29,570 nt of DNA, taken from contig CAZQXD010000056.1 of assembly GCA_964597315.1 (NCBI GenBank), positions 1 through 29,570 on the forward strand. The letters are read 5' to 3'. A program made the position numbers and the translations under genes. Shown piece by piece: positions 8,467-14,962 of this stretch. The stretch comes from CAZQXD01 sp964597315 (GTDB lineage Bacteria; Pseudomonadota; Gammaproteobacteria; Competibacterales; Competibacteraceae). The notes under the pieces were generated by a model. The model did no database searches, had not been told where the DNA came from, and worked only from the letters and a program-made list of their open reading frames with translations. Each line of letters opens with the position of its first letter. Position 1 is the first letter of the stretch.

Positions 8467-9143
8467 GGCCCGCAGCCGCTCGCCGGTATTACCGTGCCAT
8501 CGGCGGCCCCGGAGGCCAGAATCTCCCCCTCGGAATCGTAGGCCAATGCCTGCACAGGACCCTGGTGGTCATCAAGGGTTTGCCGCAACTCGCCGGTGGC
8601 CACGTTCCACAGGCGCACCGTGCCGTCATCGCTGGCGCTGGCCAGGGTTTTGCCCTTGGGATGAAAAGCAATCGCCCGCACCGGGCCGATATGGGCTGTT
8701 AGGGTCTGTAGCACCTGGGCGGTTCGATAATCCCAAAGCCGCACCGTGCGGTCGGTGTTGGCGACGGCCAGAATCTCCCCCCCGGGGCTGAAGGCCAGGT
8801 CCGCGACGCGCTCGCTCCGGCTCAGGCCCGGAAGCAAGGCCCCGGTCTGGGGATTGACGTTGCGGGAGAGGGTTTTGATAAATTGTCCGCTGCCTGGGTT
8901 CAGCAGGAACACCATATCGTTTTGCCCCCCGGTCGCCAGCAACTGATCGTCGGGGCTGAAGGCCAGAGCCTGCAAGGGGGGTTGGGGCTGGGTCTGGATC
9001 ATCGGTCCGGCGGCGGGTTGGGCCAGCGCCAGCGTGGTGGAGATTCCCAACAGCAGGCCCCAAGCAACTATCGCCCACGGCGCTACTCGCCGATGCCCTT
9101 GATCCAGCCATTGTGTGTATCTCAATCCCAAGTTCACGCCCAC
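8442..9143 (-). CDS. N-terminal part of the same WD40 protein (signal anchor plus propeller blades)
   Basis: 233 residues. Basic residues are followed by a hydrophobic stretch (about 20-41, ending LALAQPAAG), which is a signal peptide or anchor and places the propeller in the periplasm. WD40 blades include RTVRLWDYRTAQ and GTVRLWNVATGE with the usual FSP/FHP..LASAS spacing. The frame stays on homology to ASGAADGTV, then runs into 15 unrelated residues and a stop. The other frame resumes with NTGERLRALQG. The expected RLWD-type linker between them is missing, so this looks like a short deletion with frameshift rather than a single-base error. The start is uncertain: GTG at 9143 or 9137. The pair is either a pseudogene or an assembly artefact. 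Confidence 0.7.
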   Translation of the reverse strand: MGVNLGLRYTQWLDQGHRRVAPWAIVAWGLLLGISTTLALAQPAAGPMIQTQPQPPLQALAFSPDDQLLATGGQNDMVFLLNPGSGQFIKTLSRNVNPQTGALLPGLSRSERVADLAFSPGGEILAVANTDRTVRLWDYRTAQVLQTLTAHIGPVRAIAFHPKGKTLASASDDGTVRLWNVATGELRQTLDDHQGPVQALAYDSEGEILASGAADGTVIPASGCGPCRAAPAR

Positions 9144-9439
9144 CCCATGTCATATCCATCAGCTTGCTGTTCCATCGGCCTGCCTGCACGGGCGAATCCC
9201 GTGACGGTGTTCCTAGGTCCGCTGTCTATTGTGCCAAACCGACGGCCAAAGTCCGCGCTTTTTGGTTGCAAAATGCTGTTTCCTCGGCCCGTGAAGGGGC
9301 TCAGTGTAGCAGAGAAGACTCTTACCGACGGGTCGCCGATGGGATCGCCGGGCTTTTCTTGGCGGCGGCGGGGACGTAGACTTGCCGCTCCAAAGCCAGC
9401 CGGTTTTCGCCAGGCGCATCGCTATATAGGATCACTACC
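9144..9439. other. Divergent intergenic region between the WD40 gene and serC
   Basis: About 296 bases that must contain the promoters for the leftward WD40 gene and the rightward serC operon. A small hairpin, CACGGG/CCCGTG at 9187-9203, is visible, without a T-run. I see no convincing -35/-10 pair and no supported small gene; the short open frames here lack homology and ribosome binding sites. Confidence 0.4.
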
Positions 9440-10522
9440 ATGCCACGTCCCTATAATTTCAGTGCCGGACCCGCCATGCTGCCCGAGTCGGTGTTGGAAC
9501 GCGCTCGGGCGGAGCTGCTCGATTGGCGGGGTTCCGGCATGTCGGTGATGGAAATGAGCCACCGAAGCAAGGAGTTTATGTCCATCGCCGCCCAGGCCGA
9601 GCAGGATTTGCGCCAACTGCTGGAGATTCCTGCCCACTATAAAGTGCTGTTTTTGCAGGGCGGCGCCAGCAGTCAGTTTGCCATGGTGCCCCTGAACCTG
9701 CTCCGTGACAACGCCCAGGCCGATTATCTGAACACCGGTATGTGGTCCAAAAAAGCCATCGCCGAGGCCAAGCGCCATGGTCGAGTCAAGGTGGTGGCCA
9801 GCGGCGAGGCTTCCAACTTCACCACCGTGCCGCCCCAAGGGGACTGGGTCTGCGACGGCGACGCGGCCTATTTCCACTACACTCCCAACGAGACCATCGG
9901 CGGCGTGGAAATCCACACCCTGCCTAACCTGAGTGGGACGCCGGTGGTGGCGGATATGTCCTCGACCCTGCTGTCCAGGCCCCTCGATATCGCCCGGTTC
10001 GGGCTGATCTACGCCGGCGCCCAGAAGAACATCGGCCCGGCCGGGCTGACCCTGGTTATCATCCGTGAAGACCTGATCGACGCCGCCCGCCCCGGTACGC
10101 CGGCCATGTTCGACTATAAGATCCACGCCGACAACGGCTCCATGTATAACACGCCCCCCACATACGCCTGGTACTTGGCCGGGCTGGTATTCCAGTGGAT
10201 CAAGGAGCAGGGGGGGCTGGCGGCGATGGGCCGCCGCAACCAGCGTAAGGCGGAGCTGCTCTACAGTTATATCGACGGCTCCGGCTTTTACAATAATCCC
10301 GTGGACCCGGCCTACCGGTCTTGGATGAACGTGCCCTTCACCCAGGCCGACGCGGCCTTGGACAAGCCGTTTCTGGAAGGCGCCCGGGAGCGGGGCCTGC
10401 TGACCCTGGCCGGGCATCGCTCGGTGGGGGGAATGCGGGCTAGCCTCTATAACGCCATGCCCGAGGCCGGGGTGCTGGCCCTGATCGACTATATGCGGGA
10501 CTTCGCCGAACGCCACGGCTGA
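9440..10522 (+). CDS. serC: Phosphoserine aminotransferase
   Basis: 360 residues, the family norm. This PLP enzyme converts 3-phosphohydroxypyruvate and glutamate to O-phosphoserine and 2-oxoglutarate in serine synthesis; it can also serve pyridoxine synthesis. Start motif YNFSAGPAMLP (5-15), GMSVMEMSHRSKEF (33-46), LFLQGGASSQF (70-80) and the PLP lysine K196 in YAGAQKNIGPAGL are all present. The C-terminus has HRSVGGMRASLYNAMP. ATG 9440 gives the expected N-terminus with AGG at 9427-9429 upstream. It is followed 22 bases later by serA, so consecutive steps of the same pathway are co-transcribed. Confidence 0.97.
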   Translation: MPRPYNFSAGPAMLPESVLERARAELLDWRGSGMSVMEMSHRSKEFMSIAAQAEQDLRQLLEIPAHYKVLFLQGGASSQFAMVPLNLLRDNAQADYLNTGMWSKKAIAEAKRHGRVKVVASGEASNFTTVPPQGDWVCDGDAAYFHYTPNETIGGVEIHTLPNLSGTPVVADMSSTLLSRPLDIARFGLIYAGAQKNIGPAGLTLVIIREDLIDAARPGTPAMFDYKIHADNGSMYNTPPTYAWYLAGLVFQWIKEQGGLAAMGRRNQRKAELLYSYIDGSGFYNNPVDPAYRSWMNVPFTQADAALDKPFLEGARERGLLTLAGHRSVGGMRASLYNAMPEAGVLALIDYMRDFAERHG

Positions 10523-10544
10523 GTCCGCCGGAACCTCTCTGACA

Positions 10545-11708
10545 ATGTATAAAATACTCACCCTGAACAATATCTCCGTGACGGGCCTGAATCGTCTGCC
10601 CCGGGACCGCTACGAAGTGGCCTCGGAGATCCAGCACCCAGACGCAGTGCTGCTGCGTTCCTACAAAATGCACGACTGGCCCATCCCCCCCAGTCTTAAA
10701 GCCGTGGGCCGGGCCGGGGCAGGGGTCAATAACATCCCCGTGGCCAAGCTCAGCGCCCTGGGCATTCCAGTGTTCAATGCCCCCGGAGCCAATGCCAACG
10801 CCGTCAAGGAGTTGGTCATGGCGGGCATGTTGCTGGCCTCCCGCAATATCTGCGGGGCCTGGGATTTTGCCCGCCGCTTGGAGGGCACCGACGCCGAGAT
10901 CGCCCATCAGACCGAGGCCGGCAAGAAACGCTTCGTAGGCTTCGAGTTGCCCAACCGCACCCTGGGTGTGATCGGCCTGGGCGCCATTGGGGTGCGGGTG
11001 GCCAACGCCGCCGTGGCCCTAGGCATGCGGGTGATCGGCCATGATCCCCACATCACCGTCAACAATGCCTGGCGCCTGTCCTCCCAGGTGGAACAGGTGC
11101 TGAGCGTGGACGCGGTGCTGGCCCAGGCCGAGTTCGTCAGCCTCCATGTGCCCCTGGTGGAAGCCACCCGCAACCTGCTCAACGCCGAACGTCTGCGTAT
11201 CGCCCGCCCGGGCATTACCGTGCTCAACTTCGCCCGGGATGGCATTGTCGATGACGTGGCCATTTGCGAGGCCATCCGCGAGGGCCGGGTGCATGCCTAT
11301 GTGTGTGATTTTCCCAGCAACCAGCTCAAAGGTCTGGATCGGGTCATCGCCCTGCCCCATCTAGGGGCTTCCACCGCCGAGGCGGAGGAGAACTGCGCGG
11401 TGATGGTGGCCGAGCAGGTGCGGGACTATCTGGAAAGCGGCGCCGTCCAGAACTCGGTGAACTTCCCGGAAGTGGTCATGCCCCGGACCGAGGGTTATCG
11501 GCTGTTGGTGGTGAACTCCAATGTCCCTCACATGATCGAGCGCATCACCAAGGCCATTGGCCGGGCCGATATGAATATCATCGACCTGCTCAACAAGTCC
11601 CGGGGCGAGATCGCCCTGACCCTGGTGGATGTGGTTGATCCCCTGCCCGCTTCGGTGGTGGAGGAGATCGCCGCCACCGAAGGGGTGCTGGCGGCCCGCG
11701 CCCTGTAG
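10545..11708 (+). CDS. serA: D-3-phosphoglycerate dehydrogenase (short, ACT-domain type)
   Basis: 387 residues. It oxidises 3-phosphoglycerate to 3-phosphohydroxypyruvate with NAD, the first step of serine synthesis and the substrate source for SerC. The nucleotide-binding motif is GLGAIG (144-149), the catalytic Arg is R231 (NFARDGIV) and the catalytic His is H272 (LPHLGAST). A C-terminal ACT domain (about 317-387) implies feedback by serine or another amino acid. One oddity: the position usually holding the third catalytic residue, Glu (DFPNEEL or FPTEP in relatives), is Asn259 here (DFPSNQL). This may be a subfamily trait. It lies directly downstream of serC. Confidence 0.94.
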   Translation: MYKILTLNNISVTGLNRLPRDRYEVASEIQHPDAVLLRSYKMHDWPIPPSLKAVGRAGAGVNNIPVAKLSALGIPVFNAPGANANAVKELVMAGMLLASRNICGAWDFARRLEGTDAEIAHQTEAGKKRFVGFELPNRTLGVIGLGAIGVRVANAAVALGMRVIGHDPHITVNNAWRLSSQVEQVLSVDAVLAQAEFVSLHVPLVEATRNLLNAERLRIARPGITVLNFARDGIVDDVAICEAIREGRVHAYVCDFPSNQLKGLDRVIALPHLGASTAEAEENCAVMVAEQVRDYLESGAVQNSVNFPEVVMPRTEGYRLLVVNSNVPHMIERITKAIGRADMNIIDLLNKSRGEIALTLVDVVDPLPASVVEEIAATEGVLAARAL

Positions 11709-11712
11709 ATCG

Positions 11713-11970
11713 TTACTGGGCGCAGGCCGCCGCCGCCACTGGGTCGGCCTCGTTCCAGATCAGCAGCTCAAAGACCGCCTGGCCGGTATCCACTGGCCGG
11801 TAGTTGAGGTGGCGCTCCATGAGTTGGGGATACAACATATGGGGTTCGCGGCTGAGCAGCAGATGCAGATATTCGCCGTGACCCAGCCGCTCCGCCGCCT
11901 CTAGTGCCTTGAACAAGGGTTCGGGCGGAGCCAGTTGGCTGACATCCAAAAGTTGTTCTTTGGCGTGCAT
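11713..11970 (-). CDS. DUF2249 domain protein
   Basis: 85 residues. It matches the DUF2249 style, with LDVSQLAPPEPLFKALEAAE (near 8-27) then EYLHLLLSREPHMLYPQL, a small alpha/beta domain often encoded near denitrification, nitric-oxide and hemerythrin genes. I chose ATG 11970 because GAGGAGG lies 7 bases upstream on this strand, although the frame is open to 12039. It diverges from the Dnr/Fnr-type regulator with an FNR-like box between them, so anaerobic or NO-dependent expression is likely (inference). The biochemical function of the domain is not established. Confidence 0.78.
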   Translation of the reverse strand: MHAKEQLLDVSQLAPPEPLFKALEAAERLGHGEYLHLLLSREPHMLYPQLMERHLNYRPVDTGQAVFELLIWNEADPVAAAACAQ

Positions 11971-12025
11971 GATCTGGCCTCCTCTGTGGGTCGATATATC
12001 CTGAAAGTCCCGGTAATGACCAGCC

Positions 12026-12039
12026 TTGATCCTGGTCAA
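12026..12039. promoter_or_regulatory. FNR/Dnr-type operator (TTGAT-N4-GTCAA)
   Basis: TTGATCCTGGTCAA matches the FNR/Dnr consensus TTGAT-N4-ATCAA at 9 of 10 defined bases. It sits between the DUF2249 gene (start 11970) and the regulator gene (start 12081). The adjacent regulator carries the E..SR recognition-helix residues known to read TTGAT half-sites. Autoregulation and control of DUF2249 are likely. Confidence 0.72.
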
Positions 12040-12080
12040 GACGGCTATCTAGGGAGCCGTATGCGCTACACTTGAATCCC

Positions 12081-12764
12081 ATGAAACTCGATGCCATCGA
12101 CCGGTTGATGCGCCGGACCCACTTGTTCAGCGCCCTGGATGATCGGCAGTTCGTCGAGGTCAGACGCAGTATGCGGCTGCTGACCCTCGTCGAGGGAGAA
12201 CGACTGTTTGATTTTGGCCAGAAGGCCGAGCGTTTCTATATGGTGTACACCGGGCAGGTCAAGCTGTTCCGGGTGTCACCTGATGGCAACGAGAAAGTGA
12301 TCGAGATTGCTAGACCCGGCAAGCTGTTCGCTGAGGCGGTGATGTTCATGGAGCGCCGCCACTACCCCGTGAGTACGGCGGCCCTGGAGCCTTCCCAAGT
12401 CTGCTCCTTCGATAACCGGACGTTTCAGGAGTTGCTATTCCAGTCTACCGATTTGTGCTTGGCCCTGTTGGCGGATATGAGCATGCGTCTGCATGCCCGG
12501 CTCAACGAAATCGACCATCTGACCCTGCAAAACGCCACCTATCGGGTGGTTCACTACCTCTGCGAATTGCTGCCCGAAAGTGACCATCACGAGACCGTTA
12601 TTGATTTGACGACCCCCAAGAACGTGATCGCCTCCCAAGTCTCCATCAAGCCGGAGACCTTCTCCCGAATTCTCCACAACCTGGTCAAGGATGGCATCGT
12701 CACCATCCAGGGTCGGCAGGTGCTTGTTCACGACTTGGAACGGTTGCGCCGCTTCGGGCGCTGA
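12081..12764 (+). CDS. Crp/Fnr-family transcriptional regulator (Dnr-like)
   Basis: 227 residues. An N-terminal cyclic-nucleotide-binding-like beta barrel (about 15-125, with VEGERLFDFGQKAERFY) is followed by a dimer helix (about 128-150) and a winged HTH (about 155-225). The recognition helix PETFSRIL provides E192, S195 and R196, the residues FNR uses to contact TTGAT. The N-terminal Cys cluster of true FNR is absent, so it should not bind a [4Fe-4S] cluster in that way; a Dnr-like heme/NO-type sensor is the better guess. ATG 12081 is preferred over the in-frame TTG at 12072. It diverges from DUF2249 and lies upstream of the sulfur-lipid cluster, which it might also control. Confidence 0.88.
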   Translation: MKLDAIDRLMRRTHLFSALDDRQFVEVRRSMRLLTLVEGERLFDFGQKAERFYMVYTGQVKLFRVSPDGNEKVIEIARPGKLFAEAVMFMERRHYPVSTAALEPSQVCSFDNRTFQELLFQSTDLCLALLADMSMRLHARLNEIDHLTLQNATYRVVHYLCELLPESDHHETVIDLTTPKNVIASQVSIKPETFSRILHNLVKDGIVTIQGRQVLVHDLERLRRFGR

Positions 12765-12876
12765 GTCCTTCCCCCCCCGCCCTACAGAACTGCCTACCGT
12801 TGACGCCCTTGCCGATGGCGGTGTGGTTTCGCAAGAGGTAGTAGGCGGCGCCCACTCTACGGATCATGCAAACGAC

Positions 12877-12966
12877 GATGCGGTTCGTGCCTCACCGCAT
12901 CCTACCGCTTCGCTGCCCTATGGGTTCGAGACACCGAAGGGTGTGGTGAGCGGCGCGAACCGCATC
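12877..12966. repeat. MITE/REP-like element with 20-22 bp imperfect terminal inverted repeats
   Basis: GATGCGGTTCG (12877-12887) is repeated as a perfect inverse at 12956-12966. The arms extend imperfectly inward, from TGCCTCACC on the left to GGTGAGCGGCG on the right. The 90-base unit has no open frame of its own with homology. Sequences of the form 'GATGCGGTTCG...CACCGCATCCTAC' are familiar as dispersed intergenic repeats in gammaproteobacteria. It is probably a non-autonomous mobile palindrome; copy number in this genome cannot be seen from here. Confidence 0.6.
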
Positions 12967-13117
12967 AATGTCCTGATTCCCGCCGTCCGGTCGGGAAGTG
13001 AACTATTCACAGTATCCCGGAGCAGTAAGGCATTCAGATCGACTGAATGGTAGCCCAATATACCTCCCTGAAAACCAACCGGCGCCAACACCACACCGGT
13101 GATTTCCTCAAACATTA

Positions 13118-13131
13118 TTCAAATTATTGAA
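13118..13131. promoter_or_regulatory. Candidate operator dyad TTCAA-N4-TTGAA upstream of the cluster
   Basis: A 5-4-5 inverted repeat inside the AT-rich patch, about 190 bases before the first gene of the cluster. The geometry matches Crp/Fnr-family sites but the half-site differs from TTGAT. A clean -35/-10 pair is not visible: TTGAAA at 13127 and TATAGT at 13156 are 23 bases apart, which is too far. Confidence 0.3.
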
Positions 13132-13323
13132 ATAACGGAAGTATTTAACATCCACTATAGTAAAAATTCCACTTGGGCTCACTGCCCGGAACGACTGAAA
13201 CAATAGAAACCTAAGCGGACGCGGCTAGAAAATACTTTGAAACAATGCTGCCCTAAGCTGAACTCCAATCGAGATTACAACGATGCGCCGGATCAACCTG
13301 AAGAACCTAGAGAGGACATCACC

Positions 13324-14511
13324 ATGTCGGAAATTAAGAGCCTGATCGACCAACTCCAGCACTGCGGGATAAGCCCCGTCAGCGCCTTGGCGGGCAGCGT
13401 CGGCGACCTATACCGGTTGCCCTTGGAGCAGCAAAATGAAATCAAGGGACTGCTGATCGCCGATGCCTTCAAGTTCCATTTCCGGGAGAACGCCTTTTAC
13501 CGGGAGCAATGCCTGAGCAAGGGCGTGACCGCAGATGCCATCAACGGTTTCGAGGATCTGCATAAAATTCCCCTGATCAATATTCAGAAGTTCAAGTCCG
13601 CTTCCAGTCACGAGCTGCTCTCCAGGCCTCTGAATCACATCGAGCATGAAATGCGCAGTACCGGCACTAGCGGTATTCCCAGCATTGCCCGCCGCTGTCG
13701 TCGGACGGTGGACTATGGGGTCCTCTCGGTGTTCGCCATGTTCCGGGAGTTCTTCGGGATTTCCAAGGGCGCCGGGCTGTATCTCTGCCCCTCCACGGAA
13801 GAGATCCCGGAAATGGGGATGATCAAGGCCCTGAACATGCTAGCCGGGCTTTTAGATACCCACCGGTTCATGGTCAAGCAAGAACGCATGATCCCCGAGC
13901 AGGCCGTCGCCCAGTTGGGGGAATGGGAAAATCAGTTCACCCGCCACCTGATCGGACCGCCGTTCCTGATCCACCGGCTGATCAGCTATCTGAAAGCCAC
14001 CGATACCCGCCTCAAGCTGGACCGGGACACCCTGGTTATCACCCTGGGAGGCTGGAAGCGGTTCACCGGTCAGATGATCTCGCGGCGGGAGTTCAACGAG
14101 CAATGCGCGGAGTATCTGGGCATTGCCCCCACCCAGGTCCGGGATGTCTATGCCTTGGTGGAATCCAATATCCTCGCCGTGGAGGACGAACACCAGGTCA
14201 AACATGTGGCCCCTTACGGCTATTTTTCGGTGCGCGACCCCAAGAATCTCAGCCAGGAAGTGCCGGTGGGCGAGCAGGGGCAGTTGGTCATCTTCGACCC
14301 CCTGTCCCTGGCCACTCCGGGGATGATCCTGACCGAGGATGTGGTCCGCCTGCTGCCCATGGAAAGCCCCTCCGGGCGCACCGGCCAGCTCGTGCAGTAC
14401 ATCATGCGCGCCCCTGCGGCCCAGGAGTTCGGCTGCTGTGCCGTGAATCTGGAAAAGCAAATGGACCAGCAACCGGACCAACAGGCCCAGGCCGCTTGTC
14501 CGGTGATCTAG
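13324..14511 (+). CDS. LuxE/PaaK-like acyl-protein synthetase (ANL superfamily)
   Basis: 395 residues. The ANL adenylation motifs are recognisable in LuxE style: phosphate loop RSTGTSGIPS (111-120), ITLGGWKRFTGQ (239-250), VYALVESN (275-282) and a LTEDVVRLL loop (336-344). A CC pair lies near the C-terminus (371-372, FGCCAV), in the region where LuxE carries the Cys that accepts its acyl group. LuxE activates a fatty acid as acyl-AMP and passes it to the LuxC reductase; no LuxC or LuxD is visible here, so the acceptor must differ. ATG 13324 with GAGAGGA 7 bases upstream is clearly the start. First gene of the cluster. Substrate unknown. Confidence 0.82.
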   Translation: MSEIKSLIDQLQHCGISPVSALAGSVGDLYRLPLEQQNEIKGLLIADAFKFHFRENAFYREQCLSKGVTADAINGFEDLHKIPLINIQKFKSASSHELLSRPLNHIEHEMRSTGTSGIPSIARRCRRTVDYGVLSVFAMFREFFGISKGAGLYLCPSTEEIPEMGMIKALNMLAGLLDTHRFMVKQERMIPEQAVAQLGEWENQFTRHLIGPPFLIHRLISYLKATDTRLKLDRDTLVITLGGWKRFTGQMISRREFNEQCAEYLGIAPTQVRDVYALVESNILAVEDEHQVKHVAPYGYFSVRDPKNLSQEVPVGEQGQLVIFDPLSLATPGMILTEDVVRLLPMESPSGRTGQLVQYIMRAPAAQEFGCCAVNLEKQMDQQPDQQAQAACPVI

Positions 14512-14536
14512 GCGAACGGCATACAGGTGAGTCCCC

Positions 14537-14908
14537 ATGTTCAACGATATCATCGTCGAGAATTTCACCAACCCCTGTCACCAGGGCGAGATCGAAAATG
14601 CGGCGCTACGCCTGGAGATTGGCAACCCCGTCTGCGGCGACCGGATGCTGATTACTCTGGAAACCGAAGCGGATGGCCAGGTGCGCGATGCCCGCTTTCA
14701 AGCCTGGGGTTGCGCCACCTCCATCGCCACCGCCAATGTCTTCTGTCGCTACGTCACCGGTCGCGACCTGGCCCAGTTGCGGGCCGCGACAGCCACTGAA
14801 ATCGCCGGTCTGCTCGGGGAACTGGAGCCGTCCCAGAATCACTGTCTGGACATGCTTCGCAACCTGTTTGAGCAATTGGCCGAACGCCACGGGACCACGG
14901 CGCACTGA
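14537..14908 (+). CDS. IscU/NifU-N-like Fe-S scaffold or sulfur acceptor
   Basis: 123 residues, close to IscU length. The full ligand set is kept: C33 and D35 (NPVCGDRM), C59 (WGCATS), H102 and C103 (NHCLDML). The LPPVK motif that IscU uses to bind the HscA chaperone, just before the third Cys, is replaced by LEPSQ. The SufU insertion is absent, so it is not a copy of the sufU at 4126. It lies 25 bases after the LuxE-like gene and 54 bases before a cysteine desulfurase. The protein probably takes persulfide or builds a cluster for a cluster-specific enzyme instead of general supply; that is inference. Confidence 0.88.
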   Translation: MFNDIIVENFTNPCHQGEIENAALRLEIGNPVCGDRMLITLETEADGQVRDARFQAWGCATSIATANVFCRYVTGRDLAQLRAATATEIAGLLGELEPSQNHCLDMLRNLFEQLAERHGTTAH

Positions 14909-14962
14909 GTACGACTCAGCGGCGACCGCCAGGGTAATCTTGCAGCAAGGAGTAACGGCACT

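Larger units (their letters stand above)
12765..13323. other. 559-base intergenic region upstream of the acyl/sulfur cluster
   Basis: No supported gene. The first half is GC-rich and contains a long imperfect inverted repeat (12877-12966). The second half, about 13105-13175, turns sharply AT-rich, contains the dyad TTCAA-N4-TTGAA (13118-13131), and probably holds the promoter of the nine-gene cluster. The short open frames crossing this stretch have no recognisable product. A TTG-initiated extension of the next gene to 13237 is rejected in favour of ATG 13324. Confidence 0.55.

Noticed and set aside
9422..10570. 382-codon open frame on the - strand opposite serC
   Set aside because: A GC-rich antisense shadow of a strongly conserved gene; repetitive His/Gly/Gln content and no recognisable domain.
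13237..13323. TTG-initiated 29-residue extension of the LuxE-like protein
   Set aside because: ATG 13324 has a strong GAGAGGA site at 7 bases and gives the normal family length.
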